Source: Candidatus Electryonea clarkiae (GTDB taxonomy: Bacteria > Electryoneota > Electryoneia > Electryoneales > Electryoneaceae). From it: 64,000 bases of DNA. The notes beneath the pieces are model-generated. The model worked only from the letters and a program-made list of their open reading frames with translations, had not been told where the DNA came from and did not search any database. The stretch lies in the NCBI GenBank assembly GCA_030765455.1, contig JAVCCM010000120.1, positions 1-64,000 on the forward strand. The letters are read 5' to 3'. This document shows, piece after piece, positions 35,930 to 44,880 of this stretch. Made by a program: the position numbers and the translations under genes. The first letter of the stretch is position 1, and each line of letters begins with the position of its first letter.

Positions 35930-36775
35930 ATGAATCCCTTGCTGAAAAAAATCAAAGAACGTGATGCCTTGCCACCGCTTCCTGAAATCGTGCAGCGGAT
36001 CAACAAAAAAATGAAGGATCCAGAATGCGCGGCTCAGGATGTTGCAATGCTGACTCTATCCGATCCCGTCCTCGTTGGAAGAATAATTAAGGCGAATGTT
36101 TCAAAAGAAAAATCAAATTGGTCGTTCACTGATCTTAAACAATCTATTGCAAGTCTTGAATGCGACGAAATCAAAGAAATGGTCTATTCAAAAGCTGTTC
36201 TTAATCTATTTGATAATGTCTCAAAATTCGATCCTCACAATTTCTGGCGGCATTCATTATCAGTTGCGTTTTATTCACAATCACTTGCAAATATTAAGGG
36301 TCTGGATGCTGAAGATCAGAGTCTTGCTTATGTAGCCGGTTTGTTTCATGATATAGGAATAATGCTTTTTATATACCTTGTCCCAGGTATATACGAAACC
36401 TTACTCTCAAAAATTGCGGATGACCAGACGCCAAAAAAAGAACGTAAGTTATCTATACAGGAAGAGAATGCCTTTGGAATCTCTCATCCAAAATTGGGTG
36501 CCGCATATATTAAGGAGTGGTGGACAAAAAACACCACAATTCTCGAAGCAGTGCAAAACCACCATCAAACAAGCTCGATCGTCTCCAAGCTTTCAACCAC
36601 GACAAGAATTGTGCATATAGCCAACAGGTACAGTAACAGCCAGAGTATTATGAATGGGATAATGGTTTTCAAAGAACCATTCAAGGATGAAACCTTTGAA
36701 ATGCTCAGTCTGACAAAGAAACAGAAGAGTACTTTCAAGGAGATGGCATCTGCACATTTAACGAGTGTGAACTAA
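35930..36775 (+). CDS. HDOD-domain signalling protein
   Basis: 281 residues from the ATG at 35930, chosen because MNPLLKKIKERDALPPLPEIV is the usual HDOD beginning. The domain fills residues about 10-210: DPVLVGRIIKANVS, FDPHNFWRHSLSVAFYSQSLA and YVAGLFHDIGIMLFI with the His-Asp pair. HDOD proteins are HD-related signalling modules, mostly without hydrolase activity. There is no attached receiver or kinase domain. The gene stands alone, converging on the toxin-antitoxin pair. A second HDOD protein is encoded at 44881. Specific role unknown. Confidence 0.85.
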   Translation: MNPLLKKIKERDALPPLPEIVQRINKKMKDPECAAQDVAMLTLSDPVLVGRIIKANVSKEKSNWSFTDLKQSIASLECDEIKEMVYSKAVLNLFDNVSKFDPHNFWRHSLSVAFYSQSLANIKGLDAEDQSLAYVAGLFHDIGIMLFIYLVPGIYETLLSKIADDQTPKKERKLSIQEENAFGISHPKLGAAYIKEWWTKNTTILEAVQNHHQTSSIVSKLSTTTRIVHIANRYSNSQSIMNGIMVFKEPFKDETFEMLSLTKKQKSTFKEMASAHLTSVN

Positions 36776-36794
36776 CCATATTATTTGAATGATA

Positions 36795-36829
36795 ATACGA
36801 AAATATCCCCTTCGGCGAACGAGATTTAC
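36795..36829 (-). terminator. terminator-like hairpin after vapC (family copy 1)
   Basis: 35 bases matching 37583-37617 at 31 positions, with a weakened stem around the centre TTCGGCGAA. On the minus strand it starts 26 bases after the vapC stop and ends in TATTTTCG. It is the most decayed of three related hairpins in the window. Confidence 0.45.
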
Positions 36830-36855
36830 ATCGAATAATAGATTTTAAAAACTGA

Positions 36856-37251
36856 TCATGGTTCTAAAAATCCTGGTTCATTTATTAGGCATCTATCAAA
36901 TGTAGCCAAGGCGTTACAACCTTTTTCCATAACCTCCTCGCGAATCAAATAGTCTGAGAAATCCCCTTTCCCATTTTCAAAAGCGTCCAGCGTTTTATTG
37001 AGTCGAGGATATGAGTCAAACACAAGAGAGTCCGATTTAAAGATAGTTCGTAGAATTTCAATAATTTCAGTGCGTGATTTGTGATATGAACGTTTCAATA
37101 CCCATACCATCTCACAAAGAACAATGTCAGATATGTACAGTTCCTCTTTCTCTTTCACGGTTTTCAGAATCAGATTTGCCGCTTGTTCTGTCTGCTTTTG
37201 ATCATCTTCAATCAGATATCGAAGCAAGACGTTTGTATCAAGACCGATCAT
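36856..37251 (-). CDS. PIN-domain toxin (VapC family)
   Basis: The 131-residue probable Mg2+-dependent ribonuclease is the toxin of a type II module. PIN acidic residues are visible: Asp5 in MIGLDTNVLLRYL, a Glu in SDIVLCEMVWVL, and Asp residues in GKGDFSDYLI and ATFDRCL. It overlaps the upstream antitoxin gene by 14 bases, so the two are translated together. A decayed terminator hairpin follows. RNA target unknown (VapC toxins often cut initiator tRNA or rRNA). Confidence 0.9.
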   Translation of the reverse strand: MIGLDTNVLLRYLIEDDQKQTEQAANLILKTVKEKEELYISDIVLCEMVWVLKRSYHKSRTEIIEILRTIFKSDSLVFDSYPRLNKTLDAFENGKGDFSDYLIREEVMEKGCNALATFDRCLINEPGFLEP

Positions 37252-37483
37252 GATTTGATCCTTCTTCGAGTATAGCCTGCTTCATATCATTAAGTGTGAC
37301 TCCTTTTACCTCCGTTTTAACAAATCCTCGTAACAACTGAATCGGAATAATTGGTTCAACAATCACAAAACCATCAGGCTGAATTCTGAAAACTACCTTG
37401 TCACCAGGTTGGATATTCAGGTGATCCCTTATTACTTTTGGAAGGGTTACCTGCCCTTTGGATGTTATCTTAATTTCAGTCAT
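37238..37483 (-). CDS. AbrB/SpoVT-type antitoxin (VapB family)
   Basis: The 81-residue protein has a swapped-hairpin AbrB DNA-binding domain at residues 1-46: ITSKGQVTLPKVIRDHLNIQPGDKVVFRI. The C-terminal tail (LNDMKQAILEEGSNHDRS) should wrap the toxin. It binds and neutralises the PIN toxin and represses its own promoter. It is first gene of the pair, as usual. The start has an AGGAGTAA-like site upstream. Confidence 0.9.
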   Translation of the reverse strand: MTEIKITSKGQVTLPKVIRDHLNIQPGDKVVFRIQPDGFVIVEPIIPIQLLRGFVKTEVKGVTLNDMKQAILEEGSNHDRS

Positions 37484-37582
37484 GGGTATTACTCCTGTTC
37501 AAAATCAATACACCTTCTATAATGTAATAATATTAGTCTTCATATTCAACACCTGTGGAATATGAAGTTGTAATAACAGACA

Positions 37583-37617
37583 ATACGAAAAAATCCCTTT
37601 CGGCGAAAGGGATTTAC
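37583..37617 (-). terminator. rho-independent terminator after the OB-fold cargo gene (family copy 2)
   Basis: An 11-bp perfect stem, AAATCCCTTTC/GAAAGGGATTT with a 3-base loop (37591-37615), is followed on the minus strand by TTTTTTCG. It begins 30 bases after the stop at 37648. Confidence 0.85.
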
Positions 37618-37647
37618 TCATGTAAAATATTGTATTAATAATCGATG

Positions 37648-39471
37648 CTACTTCAAAAAAACCAGTTTCTGAACATCGCTCCACCCTGAAGTAGTGGAAA
37701 CTTTTACAAAGTAGATGCCTGAAGATGTTTCAGGATTCCAGCTCAACTGGTGATAACCCGGTTGAAGTATATCATTTTGAAGTATTGAGATCGTTCTGCC
37801 GTTGATATCAAAAATTTCCATTCGTACCTGTTCGGTCTGCGGCACGGCGATGGTCACCTGTACTGCTGAGTTGAATGGATTAGGATAGGTTGAAGCAATT
37901 GACCAGCTTGAAGGAATTTCATTTCGATCATTATTTTCAATTGATTCAGTACCCCACCTGACAGTCACCGAATTGGATGGATCAGTTTCGCCTTCATGAT
38001 ACATGGCTGTAACCCGGTAAGCATATTCACCGTTTGCATCGAGATTATCTCTATAGAATGGAGCGTTTTGTGTAGAATCAATTAGAACGTTGTTTCGATA
38101 GATATAGAAATTTAGCCAATCGTCAAGCTCTCCACCTGTTTCACTGCCGTTTCCAATTTCTACAACTTCGCCATCATCGAATTGAACAATTGCCCGGATA
38201 TAATACGTGTCAGTCCATGATGTCCACAAAGAACGATTCGAATCGAAATCCCATGAATGACGGTTGTAATTGTTATCACCGGCTAATTCTACGGTATTAT
38301 TGATTGAGCCGAATCCGGGAAGAAATCCTCCCTGGACAAAAATGCGTTCATCAATTGTGTTGACCACTACCCATCCGTTGGTGTTCGCGTCAACATGAGC
38401 CGGAATCTGCATAATGCGTTCACCACCTGGACGGAAACGCAGGTCGTCCCATGTATGAATTTCAGCGTTAAAACTACTGCTGTCTTCCGATTCAACTAAA
38501 AACTTCAACGCCAGCACCTGGCAAGAATCACCGGGATCCATCCATGAAGCCATAGTATGACCGGGCCACTGGTAAGACGTGGTCGGAGTATTATTATCGT
38601 AGGTAAGTTCCTCGATTTCTCCAAAAGCATTATGCATCCACCTAAGATCGACTCTCCCGATTGATGTGTCGATATCCGCATTAAGAAACAATGGTGCGAA
38701 AGTGGGGATATTAAATAAATCTTCCTGAATTGATGGAACAAGTTTTACAGTATTTCCACCGGAATAAAGACTGATAATACCTTCTATATAAATCCAGAAA
38801 CCCTCACTGTATGACGACATGTCGATATTAGTACTCTCAAGGATATGGACTGTAACCACTCCAGTTCCGTCGTTAAGATGAGCGTAATAATCACCCTCCC
38901 TGGGATCTTCCTGGAGGTATCCTGCGGTACGACACCAGACTCCCTCCATATTACCTAATAGAGAAAGATCGCCGGTTCCAAGATCAATTGTATATGGAAT
39001 AACGTTGCCTGTTGAAATCACTTCCCAGTACTCGAGATCAACAACCCTGGTTATTCCATGATCTTCGTCTATATAGCCAACGACATACACTTCATCGCCT
39101 CGTTCAAGGTCATCAGCCGGGTTCCATCGTTCATAGCTAAAAACATGAACGCCAAACTGTGTGTAATCCTGGATATAAAACGATCCATGTTGAAGGTCGG
39201 TAGTATTGGTGGGTTGGGTTACAATTCCAGAAGTTGCGATCCAAGCGCCCTCTTCCAATTCTGTTTGTATTGTTTCAATATTTACTTCGACACAGTCAAG
39301 CTCAGATTCGGAATATCCATATTTGACACAAAATTCTTTAAGAGAGCTGTAATTCTGTGCATTATGATATTGATCCTGAGATTTGTCAACCTTGTTGTAA
39401 TCCGCTGCTGTTGAGTTAATGGAAATGGATAAAACCAGTAAGCTCAGTGAAAAAACAATAACCCTCTTCAT
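37648..39471 (-). CDS. T9SS cargo protein with OB-fold-like domains
   Basis: 607 residues from the ATG at 39471 (GGGAG nine bases upstream; the ATG at 39486 overlaps that site). The signal peptide is MKRVIVFSLSLLVLSISINS. At about residues 45-135 an OB-like segment (IATSGIVTQPTN, GSFYIQD, LERGDEVYVVGYIDE) is followed by a second (CRTAGYLQEDP, HLNDGTGVVTVHI, EGFWIYIEGII). A sandwich region then contains LTYDNNTPTTSYQWPGHTMASWMDPG. The sorting tail has YPNPFNSAV, MEIFDINGRTI, SSGIYFVKVS and QKLVFLK. It aligns with the C-terminal two thirds of the next cargo protein (39704-42298), so they are paralogues. Probably cell-surface or secreted; substrate unknown. Confidence 0.85.
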   Translation of the reverse strand: MKRVIVFSLSLLVLSISINSTAADYNKVDKSQDQYHNAQNYSSLKEFCVKYGYSESELDCVEVNIETIQTELEEGAWIATSGIVTQPTNTTDLQHGSFYIQDYTQFGVHVFSYERWNPADDLERGDEVYVVGYIDEDHGITRVVDLEYWEVISTGNVIPYTIDLGTGDLSLLGNMEGVWCRTAGYLQEDPREGDYYAHLNDGTGVVTVHILESTNIDMSSYSEGFWIYIEGIISLYSGGNTVKLVPSIQEDLFNIPTFAPLFLNADIDTSIGRVDLRWMHNAFGEIEELTYDNNTPTTSYQWPGHTMASWMDPGDSCQVLALKFLVESEDSSSFNAEIHTWDDLRFRPGGERIMQIPAHVDANTNGWVVVNTIDERIFVQGGFLPGFGSINNTVELAGDNNYNRHSWDFDSNRSLWTSWTDTYYIRAIVQFDDGEVVEIGNGSETGGELDDWLNFYIYRNNVLIDSTQNAPFYRDNLDANGEYAYRVTAMYHEGETDPSNSVTVRWGTESIENNDRNEIPSSWSIASTYPNPFNSAVQVTIAVPQTEQVRMEIFDINGRTISILQNDILQPGYHQLSWNPETSSGIYFVKVSTTSGWSDVQKLVFLK

Positions 39472-39653
39472 CACAGTATCTCCCATTTTAACAGATATAC
39501 AAAATACAAACTGCTGCTGGTGTTCGATTATTACCCGAATTACCTGTTCAAAATTTCGAGCGGCTATTCATCATATAATATTGTACAAAATTTTTGCATC
39601 TCTCTCAAGGGAAACCAAACGAAATTAAGAAAAAATATAATATAACAAAAACA

Positions 39654-39674
39654 CCCGGATTATCAAAATCCGGG
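39654..39674 (-). terminator. rho-independent terminator
   Basis: CCCGGATT/AATCCGGG with a 5-base loop is followed on the minus strand by TGTTTTTG. It starts 30 bases after the stop of the gene at 39704. It differs in sequence from the copy after the paralogue. Confidence 0.8.
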
Positions 39675-39703
39675 CGCTGAGATAATTAAGCATTCATAAT
39701 CTT

Positions 39704-42298
39704 CTATTTCATGTAAACAAGTTTACGAATATCGCTCCAACCGCTGGTCAAGTCGGTAACTTTCATAAAGTAAACACCGGCTGAACCTTTGGCGTTCCAG
39801 CTAATGTTATGATGACCGGGCTGAAGTTTTCCCTGGTCGAGTACTTCTACTGTGCGACCGAGAATATCGAAAATTTCAGCACGAACCAGTCCTGCCTGGG
39901 GTACACCAAGTACGACGTTAACAGTCGGGTTAAACGGATTTGGATAAATCGCCTCTATCGACCATTCATTTGGAATAGCGACAAAAGTTTGCTCACCGAC
40001 ATCATTAACACCCCAATAAATCATGAGTGGAGTGTAAGGATCAGTTTCATCTTCATGGTAAATGGCTGTAATAGTGTATTCATAAGCGCCAAATTCGGGC
40101 ATCGTATCTGTGTATGAGATCATACGCAGTCCTTCACGAATCAAGTCGCCATCGCGGTAAACGTTGAATGACTGCCATTCATCCAGTTCTCCGCCACTTT
40201 GCTGCCAGGGGTCAAGGTAGGCAACATTACCACGTGGATATTGAACGGCTGCACGAATGTAGTAAGTGTTTGTCCAATGTGTCCATTCACCATCGCCATA
40301 ATCCCATGATCGTCCGTTATCTGTTGTAGAACCTCCAACTTCAACACGATTGTTGACGGAACCGAAGCCGACTACGAAATCTTCAGAGATCATTATTGCT
40401 TCATCAACAAGAACCAATTCATACCAGCCTTCGAATGGACCGACTTCCACTGTCCACTCATATAGTGGTTCAGTTTCGGGCATTTCGTCACGATCATCCC
40501 ATTCAAAAATCGCCGCAGTAAATTCAGTAGCTTCAGAGGCAACTATATAATACTTCAGTCCCATGAGTTGGCAAGCGCCTCCAGGAGACATGCGTGTTGA
40601 CATCGTATAACCGGGCCATTGATGTGAGAACCTTGGAGTACCGCCATCATCATAGGTTAGATCAAAGAGCGGAGCAAAGGAATAGTGTTCCCATTCAAAT
40701 GCAACTACCCCGGTAAGAGAATCCAGAGCGGTAACTGCGGGATACCTGGGGGCATACAGCACGGTACGGAAAACATCCCCGTCAAGTGCCGGAATCAACT
40801 GCACTGTTCCTTCGAAAAGGCCAATTACGCCATTGACCATCAACCAGTCACCTTGTTCCCATTCAGTCAGGTCAATACCGGTAGGGGCTTCGACGCGTAC
40901 GTTACAATCGCCGGAACCGTCGTTGAGAATGATCGAATAACTACCCATTTGAGCGGGATCATTCTGCAGGTAACCGACTATATGTGCCCATGTCCCTTCC
41001 ATTTCCTGCATATTCGACATCGTGCCGCTATTCATTGTCAACGGATCATAAACTGCATTGTCAGTGGAGAGGACTTCCCATAAATATAATTCAGTGATTT
41101 CAGTAATGTCGTCATATTCATCAAGACGACCGACAATTCTGACTTCATCACCACGGTTCAGATCACCATAAGTTTCAGCATCCCAGGGATCATCGGCATA
41201 GATGTGAACGCCATACTGCGTTTCATCCTGGATGTAGAAAGAGGTGTGCTCTAAATCTGTGGCATTGGTCGGAATTGTTACAATACCTGAAACGTCAACC
41301 CAGGTGTTACGGGGCACTTCAGTCTGAATTGCTTCAAGGTCTGTTTGAAGGAAAGGCACAAAGTCCAAATTGTGCATAATGTTATCGGGTGGAATACCTT
41401 CCAGATCATCAAGCCTTTGTCCAACATATAACTCTTTGTCATAAGTCGCATAATACAGACAACCTTCAAGGAGGTAATAACTGCACTCATAATATCCCAT
41501 GGAATCTGATAAATCTTCACTCACCAGGGTATCAGTGTCGAAATCATAAAGGCTGATTGTAACATTTAAAACCGGTTGATGTGTGGTAGAGTTGGTAATT
41601 GTACCATAAAGCATCGAGCCTCGGACGTATTCTATCGCGTTAAGCATCATTTGTTCATACAATTCCGTGTCGCCCTGAGGAGTCCAGTAAGAATAATAAG
41701 TATCTACGCCGATGAATATAAACTCACCACTGTTATTAATCTGTTGTACACCAAGCATTGGCATGTCCTGGTTATTGATTGCAACAGTTTCAAAAGCATC
41801 AACATCATCATCAATGTTAACCCAGATACGACCTGAGTTGACATTCAGGGGGTGATCTTCAGGTAATTCTACAGCCATTGGGTGAGTCGGATCCGTTAAT
41901 TCGAAACCACCGGGGTTAACGTACAAATAAGTACATTCTATTTCGAAGTCATTCTGGAACGACCCAATCCAGGTCTGATCATGGGAAGTACCACCAACCC
42001 AGATGAGCTTGCCGCCCGCTGCGGTGTAGTCATATAATTCTTCCATCACAGCAGCGTTGGTATATCCAAAACGCTGGTTCACAATTACTATGCCGTAATC
42101 TGTCAAATCATCATAATTCCACTGCTCCTGCCTACTTGCAAAGATCCATTCGAATTCAACGTCAATATTGTTCAATACGTCATCCGTGATACTATAATTC
42201 TGATCATACTGGGAACTCAATACCAGGATATCCTGTGCCATTGAGACGCTAAGTGTGAGAAGTATTCCCAACATCATTAACAATGCAATTTTGCGCAT
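39704..42298 (-). CDS. T9SS cargo protein: ThuA/GATase-like N-domain, OB-fold-like domains, sorting tail
   Basis: 864 residues with signal peptide MRKIALLMMLGILLTLSVSMAQ. Residues about 22-225 look like a Rossmann-type amidotransferase-like fold (DILVLSSQYDQNY, DYGIVIVNQRFGY, AAGGKLIWVGG, SGEFIFIGVDTYY), as in surface proteins that carry ThuA-like modules; the catalytic Cys of true GATases is not evident. A carboxypeptidase-regulatory-like beta domain follows (LYGTITNSTTHQPVLNV), then two OB-like domains, a sandwich domain and the sorting tail (YPNPFNPTV, AEIFDILGRTVEVL, SAGVYFMKV, RKLVYMK). The last two thirds match the neighbouring 607-residue protein. Upstream lies a 463-base gap. Function unknown. 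Confidence 0.87.
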   Translation of the reverse strand: MRKIALLMMLGILLTLSVSMAQDILVLSSQYDQNYSITDDVLNNIDVEFEWIFASRQEQWNYDDLTDYGIVIVNQRFGYTNAAVMEELYDYTAAGGKLIWVGGTSHDQTWIGSFQNDFEIECTYLYVNPGGFELTDPTHPMAVELPEDHPLNVNSGRIWVNIDDDVDAFETVAINNQDMPMLGVQQINNSGEFIFIGVDTYYSYWTPQGDTELYEQMMLNAIEYVRGSMLYGTITNSTTHQPVLNVTISLYDFDTDTLVSEDLSDSMGYYECSYYLLEGCLYYATYDKELYVGQRLDDLEGIPPDNIMHNLDFVPFLQTDLEAIQTEVPRNTWVDVSGIVTIPTNATDLEHTSFYIQDETQYGVHIYADDPWDAETYGDLNRGDEVRIVGRLDEYDDITEITELYLWEVLSTDNAVYDPLTMNSGTMSNMQEMEGTWAHIVGYLQNDPAQMGSYSIILNDGSGDCNVRVEAPTGIDLTEWEQGDWLMVNGVIGLFEGTVQLIPALDGDVFRTVLYAPRYPAVTALDSLTGVVAFEWEHYSFAPLFDLTYDDGGTPRFSHQWPGYTMSTRMSPGGACQLMGLKYYIVASEATEFTAAIFEWDDRDEMPETEPLYEWTVEVGPFEGWYELVLVDEAIMISEDFVVGFGSVNNRVEVGGSTTDNGRSWDYGDGEWTHWTNTYYIRAAVQYPRGNVAYLDPWQQSGGELDEWQSFNVYRDGDLIREGLRMISYTDTMPEFGAYEYTITAIYHEDETDPYTPLMIYWGVNDVGEQTFVAIPNEWSIEAIYPNPFNPTVNVVLGVPQAGLVRAEIFDILGRTVEVLDQGKLQPGHHNISWNAKGSAGVYFMKVTDLTSGWSDIRKLVYMK

Positions 42299-42761
42299 GA
42301 GTATGTCTCCTGTTTATCTATCTAATGTTACTTAACTTTTAAAACTTTCAGCCAACGAAATATATCTATCACTATCCAAGTAAAAGCAATTTGATATGGT
42401 AATACCAACCTCTCGGAAATTTCAAATCTCCAAGACACACAAGTGTCACCCGAGATTATACAATTTAGGGTAAAATTTTCCACTAATCAATTGACTCCAG
42501 TGACAAATTGCAACTTTTCCCCTCTGGAGATTTTAAGCATGACCTCCGCTCGTAATCAAAAATAATCATTTTATCGGAGTATTTCATACTGTCAACAAGA
42601 AACAACTTGAAATTAGAGAGAAAAATGTTTACTATTAAACTTATATGCTACTAAGATTTCATTGAAATTTATATAGAACACACTGAAAGTAATAATTGAA
42701 GACAATCTGACTGTAATAATTGAAGACAATTTTTCAACATAATTGAGATACTGAGCTTCAA
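42299..42761. other. 463-base divergent gap
   Basis: It lies between the minus-strand cargo gene and the plus-strand hybrid kinase and should contain both promoters. Apart from the 24-base tandem duplication at 42683-42730 I see no ordered element and no convincing gene. Confidence 0.45.
42683..42730 (+). repeat. 24-bp tandem duplication upstream of the hybrid kinase
   Basis: Two adjacent 24-base units (42683-42706, 42707-42730) share GTAATAATTGAAGACAAT and differ at two bases. The second ends 31 bases before the kinase ATG, in the zone expected for a promoter or operator. Confidence 0.75.
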
Positions 42762-44822
42762 ATGAACCCGATAGATTTCCAAAACCTGATTCAATCCATC
42801 AACGAGGACAAAGAAGAAAAAATTTACCAGATGTCCCAGATACGTCTGGTAGCAGAAATCCTCGCGAGGGATGTACATGATGCAGGTTACTACAAACGTC
42901 TAAGCAATGAATTCCAGGATATTTTTGGCGCAGCAGCAGGTTGTCTCTTCTGGGAGAGGAAGCGTGAACCATCCGGATGGTGGTTAGAAGCCTGGGATAG
43001 CAGAAATATAAATATCGTGCCTGATGAGAGACTTATTCCGAAAGCAGAAGAAGGCATTTTCCGTTGGGTTATCGACAGCAACAAACCACTCCTACATGAT
43101 AGCTTAGATGCCGCCGACAAGTTGCATAAAATCTGTCAGCCGCGATTATCAGCACAATCAAGCGTGGTGCTATTCCCGCTCATGGTTGGAGAGAATCAAA
43201 CCGGCATGTTTATTCTCTTCGAGCCGCATTTTGAAATTTCACAGATAAACCTGGATCATCACCTGGAGATTCTCCATAGCCTGATAAATGCCGGGGTAAA
43301 CAACAGGCATCAATATGAGATCCTGCAGAATTCAGAGGAAGATTTTCGTGACTTGATCGAAAACGCCTCCGATATGGTGATAGTTGCCTGGCCCGACGGG
43401 ATGATACGTGATTGCAACCGGGCGTTAATTGAAACCCTCGATCTGACTCACGATCCGAAATCCAAACATATCTCAGAACTATTACCTGAAAAAGACGTGG
43501 TAATTTTTGAAGAATGCCGGAAGCAGCTTCTCGAAGGAAAGCCGGTTAATAACGTTGATATCAGCCTCAAGCATGAAAGTGGAAGGATTATTGAGGCAGA
43601 ATTATCGGGAAGCGCGCGAGTGTTGTCGAAAGGCAAATCCAGCCTGATACGTTTATATCTTAGAGATATTACGCAGCGTAAACTATCGCATCGTTCACAA
43701 AAACTTGAATCGATTGGCTTGCTGGCAGGTGGGGTTGCACATGACTTTAATAATTTGTTAACAATTATTATGGGCAATACTGATCTGGCGCTGGCAAAAA
43801 TTTCCAAAAAGGAAATGAAGCTGGAGGAGCTGGGAGAAATTAACGATGCAGCGAAACGTGCCTCAGTACTCACAAAGCAACTGCTCGCGTTTGGCAGGAA
43901 GCAGGTTCTGAAGCCGCGAGTACTTAATTTGAACAGTACGATAAGAGATGTGCATAAACTGCTGCGCAGGTTAATTAGTGAAGATATAGAACTTACAGTA
44001 AGATTGTCACCGGATTTGTCTCATTCAAAATTTGATCCGAGTCAGATTGAACAGGTAATTCTTAATCTCGTAGTAAATGCGAGAGACGCGATGCCTGAGG
44101 GCGGACAGCTCGTCATAGAAACTCAAAATGCAGTATTGGATGAGGAATTTGTTGAAACGCACCCCGGTTCCATAGCGGGTGATTATGTGGCAGTGATGGT
44201 AAGAGACACCGGTACGGGAATGCCGGAATCGGTCATTGCCCAGATTTTCGATCCCTTTTTTACTACCAAAGATGTGGACAAAGGTACCGGATTGGGATTG
44301 TCAACAGTTTTTGGTATCGTTAAACAAAGTAAAGGATACATTACTGTTGAGAGTGTGTTGGATGAAGGCACAGTGTTCACCGTGTATCTGAGTCAGGCAG
44401 TAGCAACAACCAAACTTGTAAGGAAAAAAGAGAAGAAAAGCGAAATACCTGTCGGCTCTGAAACAATTCTATTTGTCGAAGATGAAGAGGGTGTACGGGA
44501 ATGGGCAATTCGCGTATTGGAAATTCAAGGTTATAAGGTAGAGCAGGCGGCTTCGGGTGATGAGGCTTATAAAATTTGTATGCAAAGAGAAAAGCCGGTC
44601 GATCTTGTTATTTCGGACGTTGTGATGCCAAAAATCAGCGGGCCCGAGCTTATTCATCGCCTTAAAACAAAATGGCCTGAAATGAAGGCTCTATTTATTT
44701 CCGGGTATCCGGCCGGCGCCATGCCGGGAAAAGGTGATTATGACTACGATGTTCCATTCATGCAGAAACCTTTCACGCATGAAGAGCTTGCAGAGAAAGT
44801 CAGGGAGATACTTGATAGTTGA
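42762..44822 (+). CDS. hybrid sensor histidine kinase with C-terminal receiver
   Basis: 686 residues, with no membrane segment seen, so probably cytoplasmic. Residues about 25-185 resemble a GAF-type sensory domain (VVLFPLMVGENQTGMFILF). A PAS domain spans about 193-305 (DLIENASDMVIVAWPDG). HisKA has His327 in GGVAHDFNNLL, and HATPase shows NLVVNARDAMPEGG, DTGTGMP and GTGLGLSTV. A receiver spans about 565-686 with Asp619 in VISDVVMP and the Lys in QKPF. Such hybrid kinases pass phosphate His to internal Asp and then to a partner. The next gene, encoding a receiver-HDOD protein, is a possible partner but lacks the phosphoacceptor Asp. Confidence 0.9.
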   Translation: MNPIDFQNLIQSINEDKEEKIYQMSQIRLVAEILARDVHDAGYYKRLSNEFQDIFGAAAGCLFWERKREPSGWWLEAWDSRNINIVPDERLIPKAEEGIFRWVIDSNKPLLHDSLDAADKLHKICQPRLSAQSSVVLFPLMVGENQTGMFILFEPHFEISQINLDHHLEILHSLINAGVNNRHQYEILQNSEEDFRDLIENASDMVIVAWPDGMIRDCNRALIETLDLTHDPKSKHISELLPEKDVVIFEECRKQLLEGKPVNNVDISLKHESGRIIEAELSGSARVLSKGKSSLIRLYLRDITQRKLSHRSQKLESIGLLAGGVAHDFNNLLTIIMGNTDLALAKISKKEMKLEELGEINDAAKRASVLTKQLLAFGRKQVLKPRVLNLNSTIRDVHKLLRRLISEDIELTVRLSPDLSHSKFDPSQIEQVILNLVVNARDAMPEGGQLVIETQNAVLDEEFVETHPGSIAGDYVAVMVRDTGTGMPESVIAQIFDPFFTTKDVDKGTGLGLSTVFGIVKQSKGYITVESVLDEGTVFTVYLSQAVATTKLVRKKEKKSEIPVGSETILFVEDEEGVREWAIRVLEIQGYKVEQAASGDEAYKICMQREKPVDLVISDVVMPKISGPELIHRLKTKWPEMKALFISGYPAGAMPGKGDYDYDVPFMQKPFTHEELAEKVREILDS

Positions 44823-44830
44823 AAAATTTA

Positions 44831-44846
44831 TGTACTCCTGAGTACA
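44831..44846. promoter_or_regulatory. short palindrome between the kinase and receiver-HDOD genes
   Basis: TGTACTC and GAGTACA meet around a 2-base centre, 8 bases after the kinase stop and about 35 before the next start. It could be an operator for a dimeric regulator or a weak hairpin. No T run follows directly. Confidence 0.3.
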
Positions 44847-44880
44847 TTGAGACTTAATTTTTCTGCTCTAATCAAGATGA

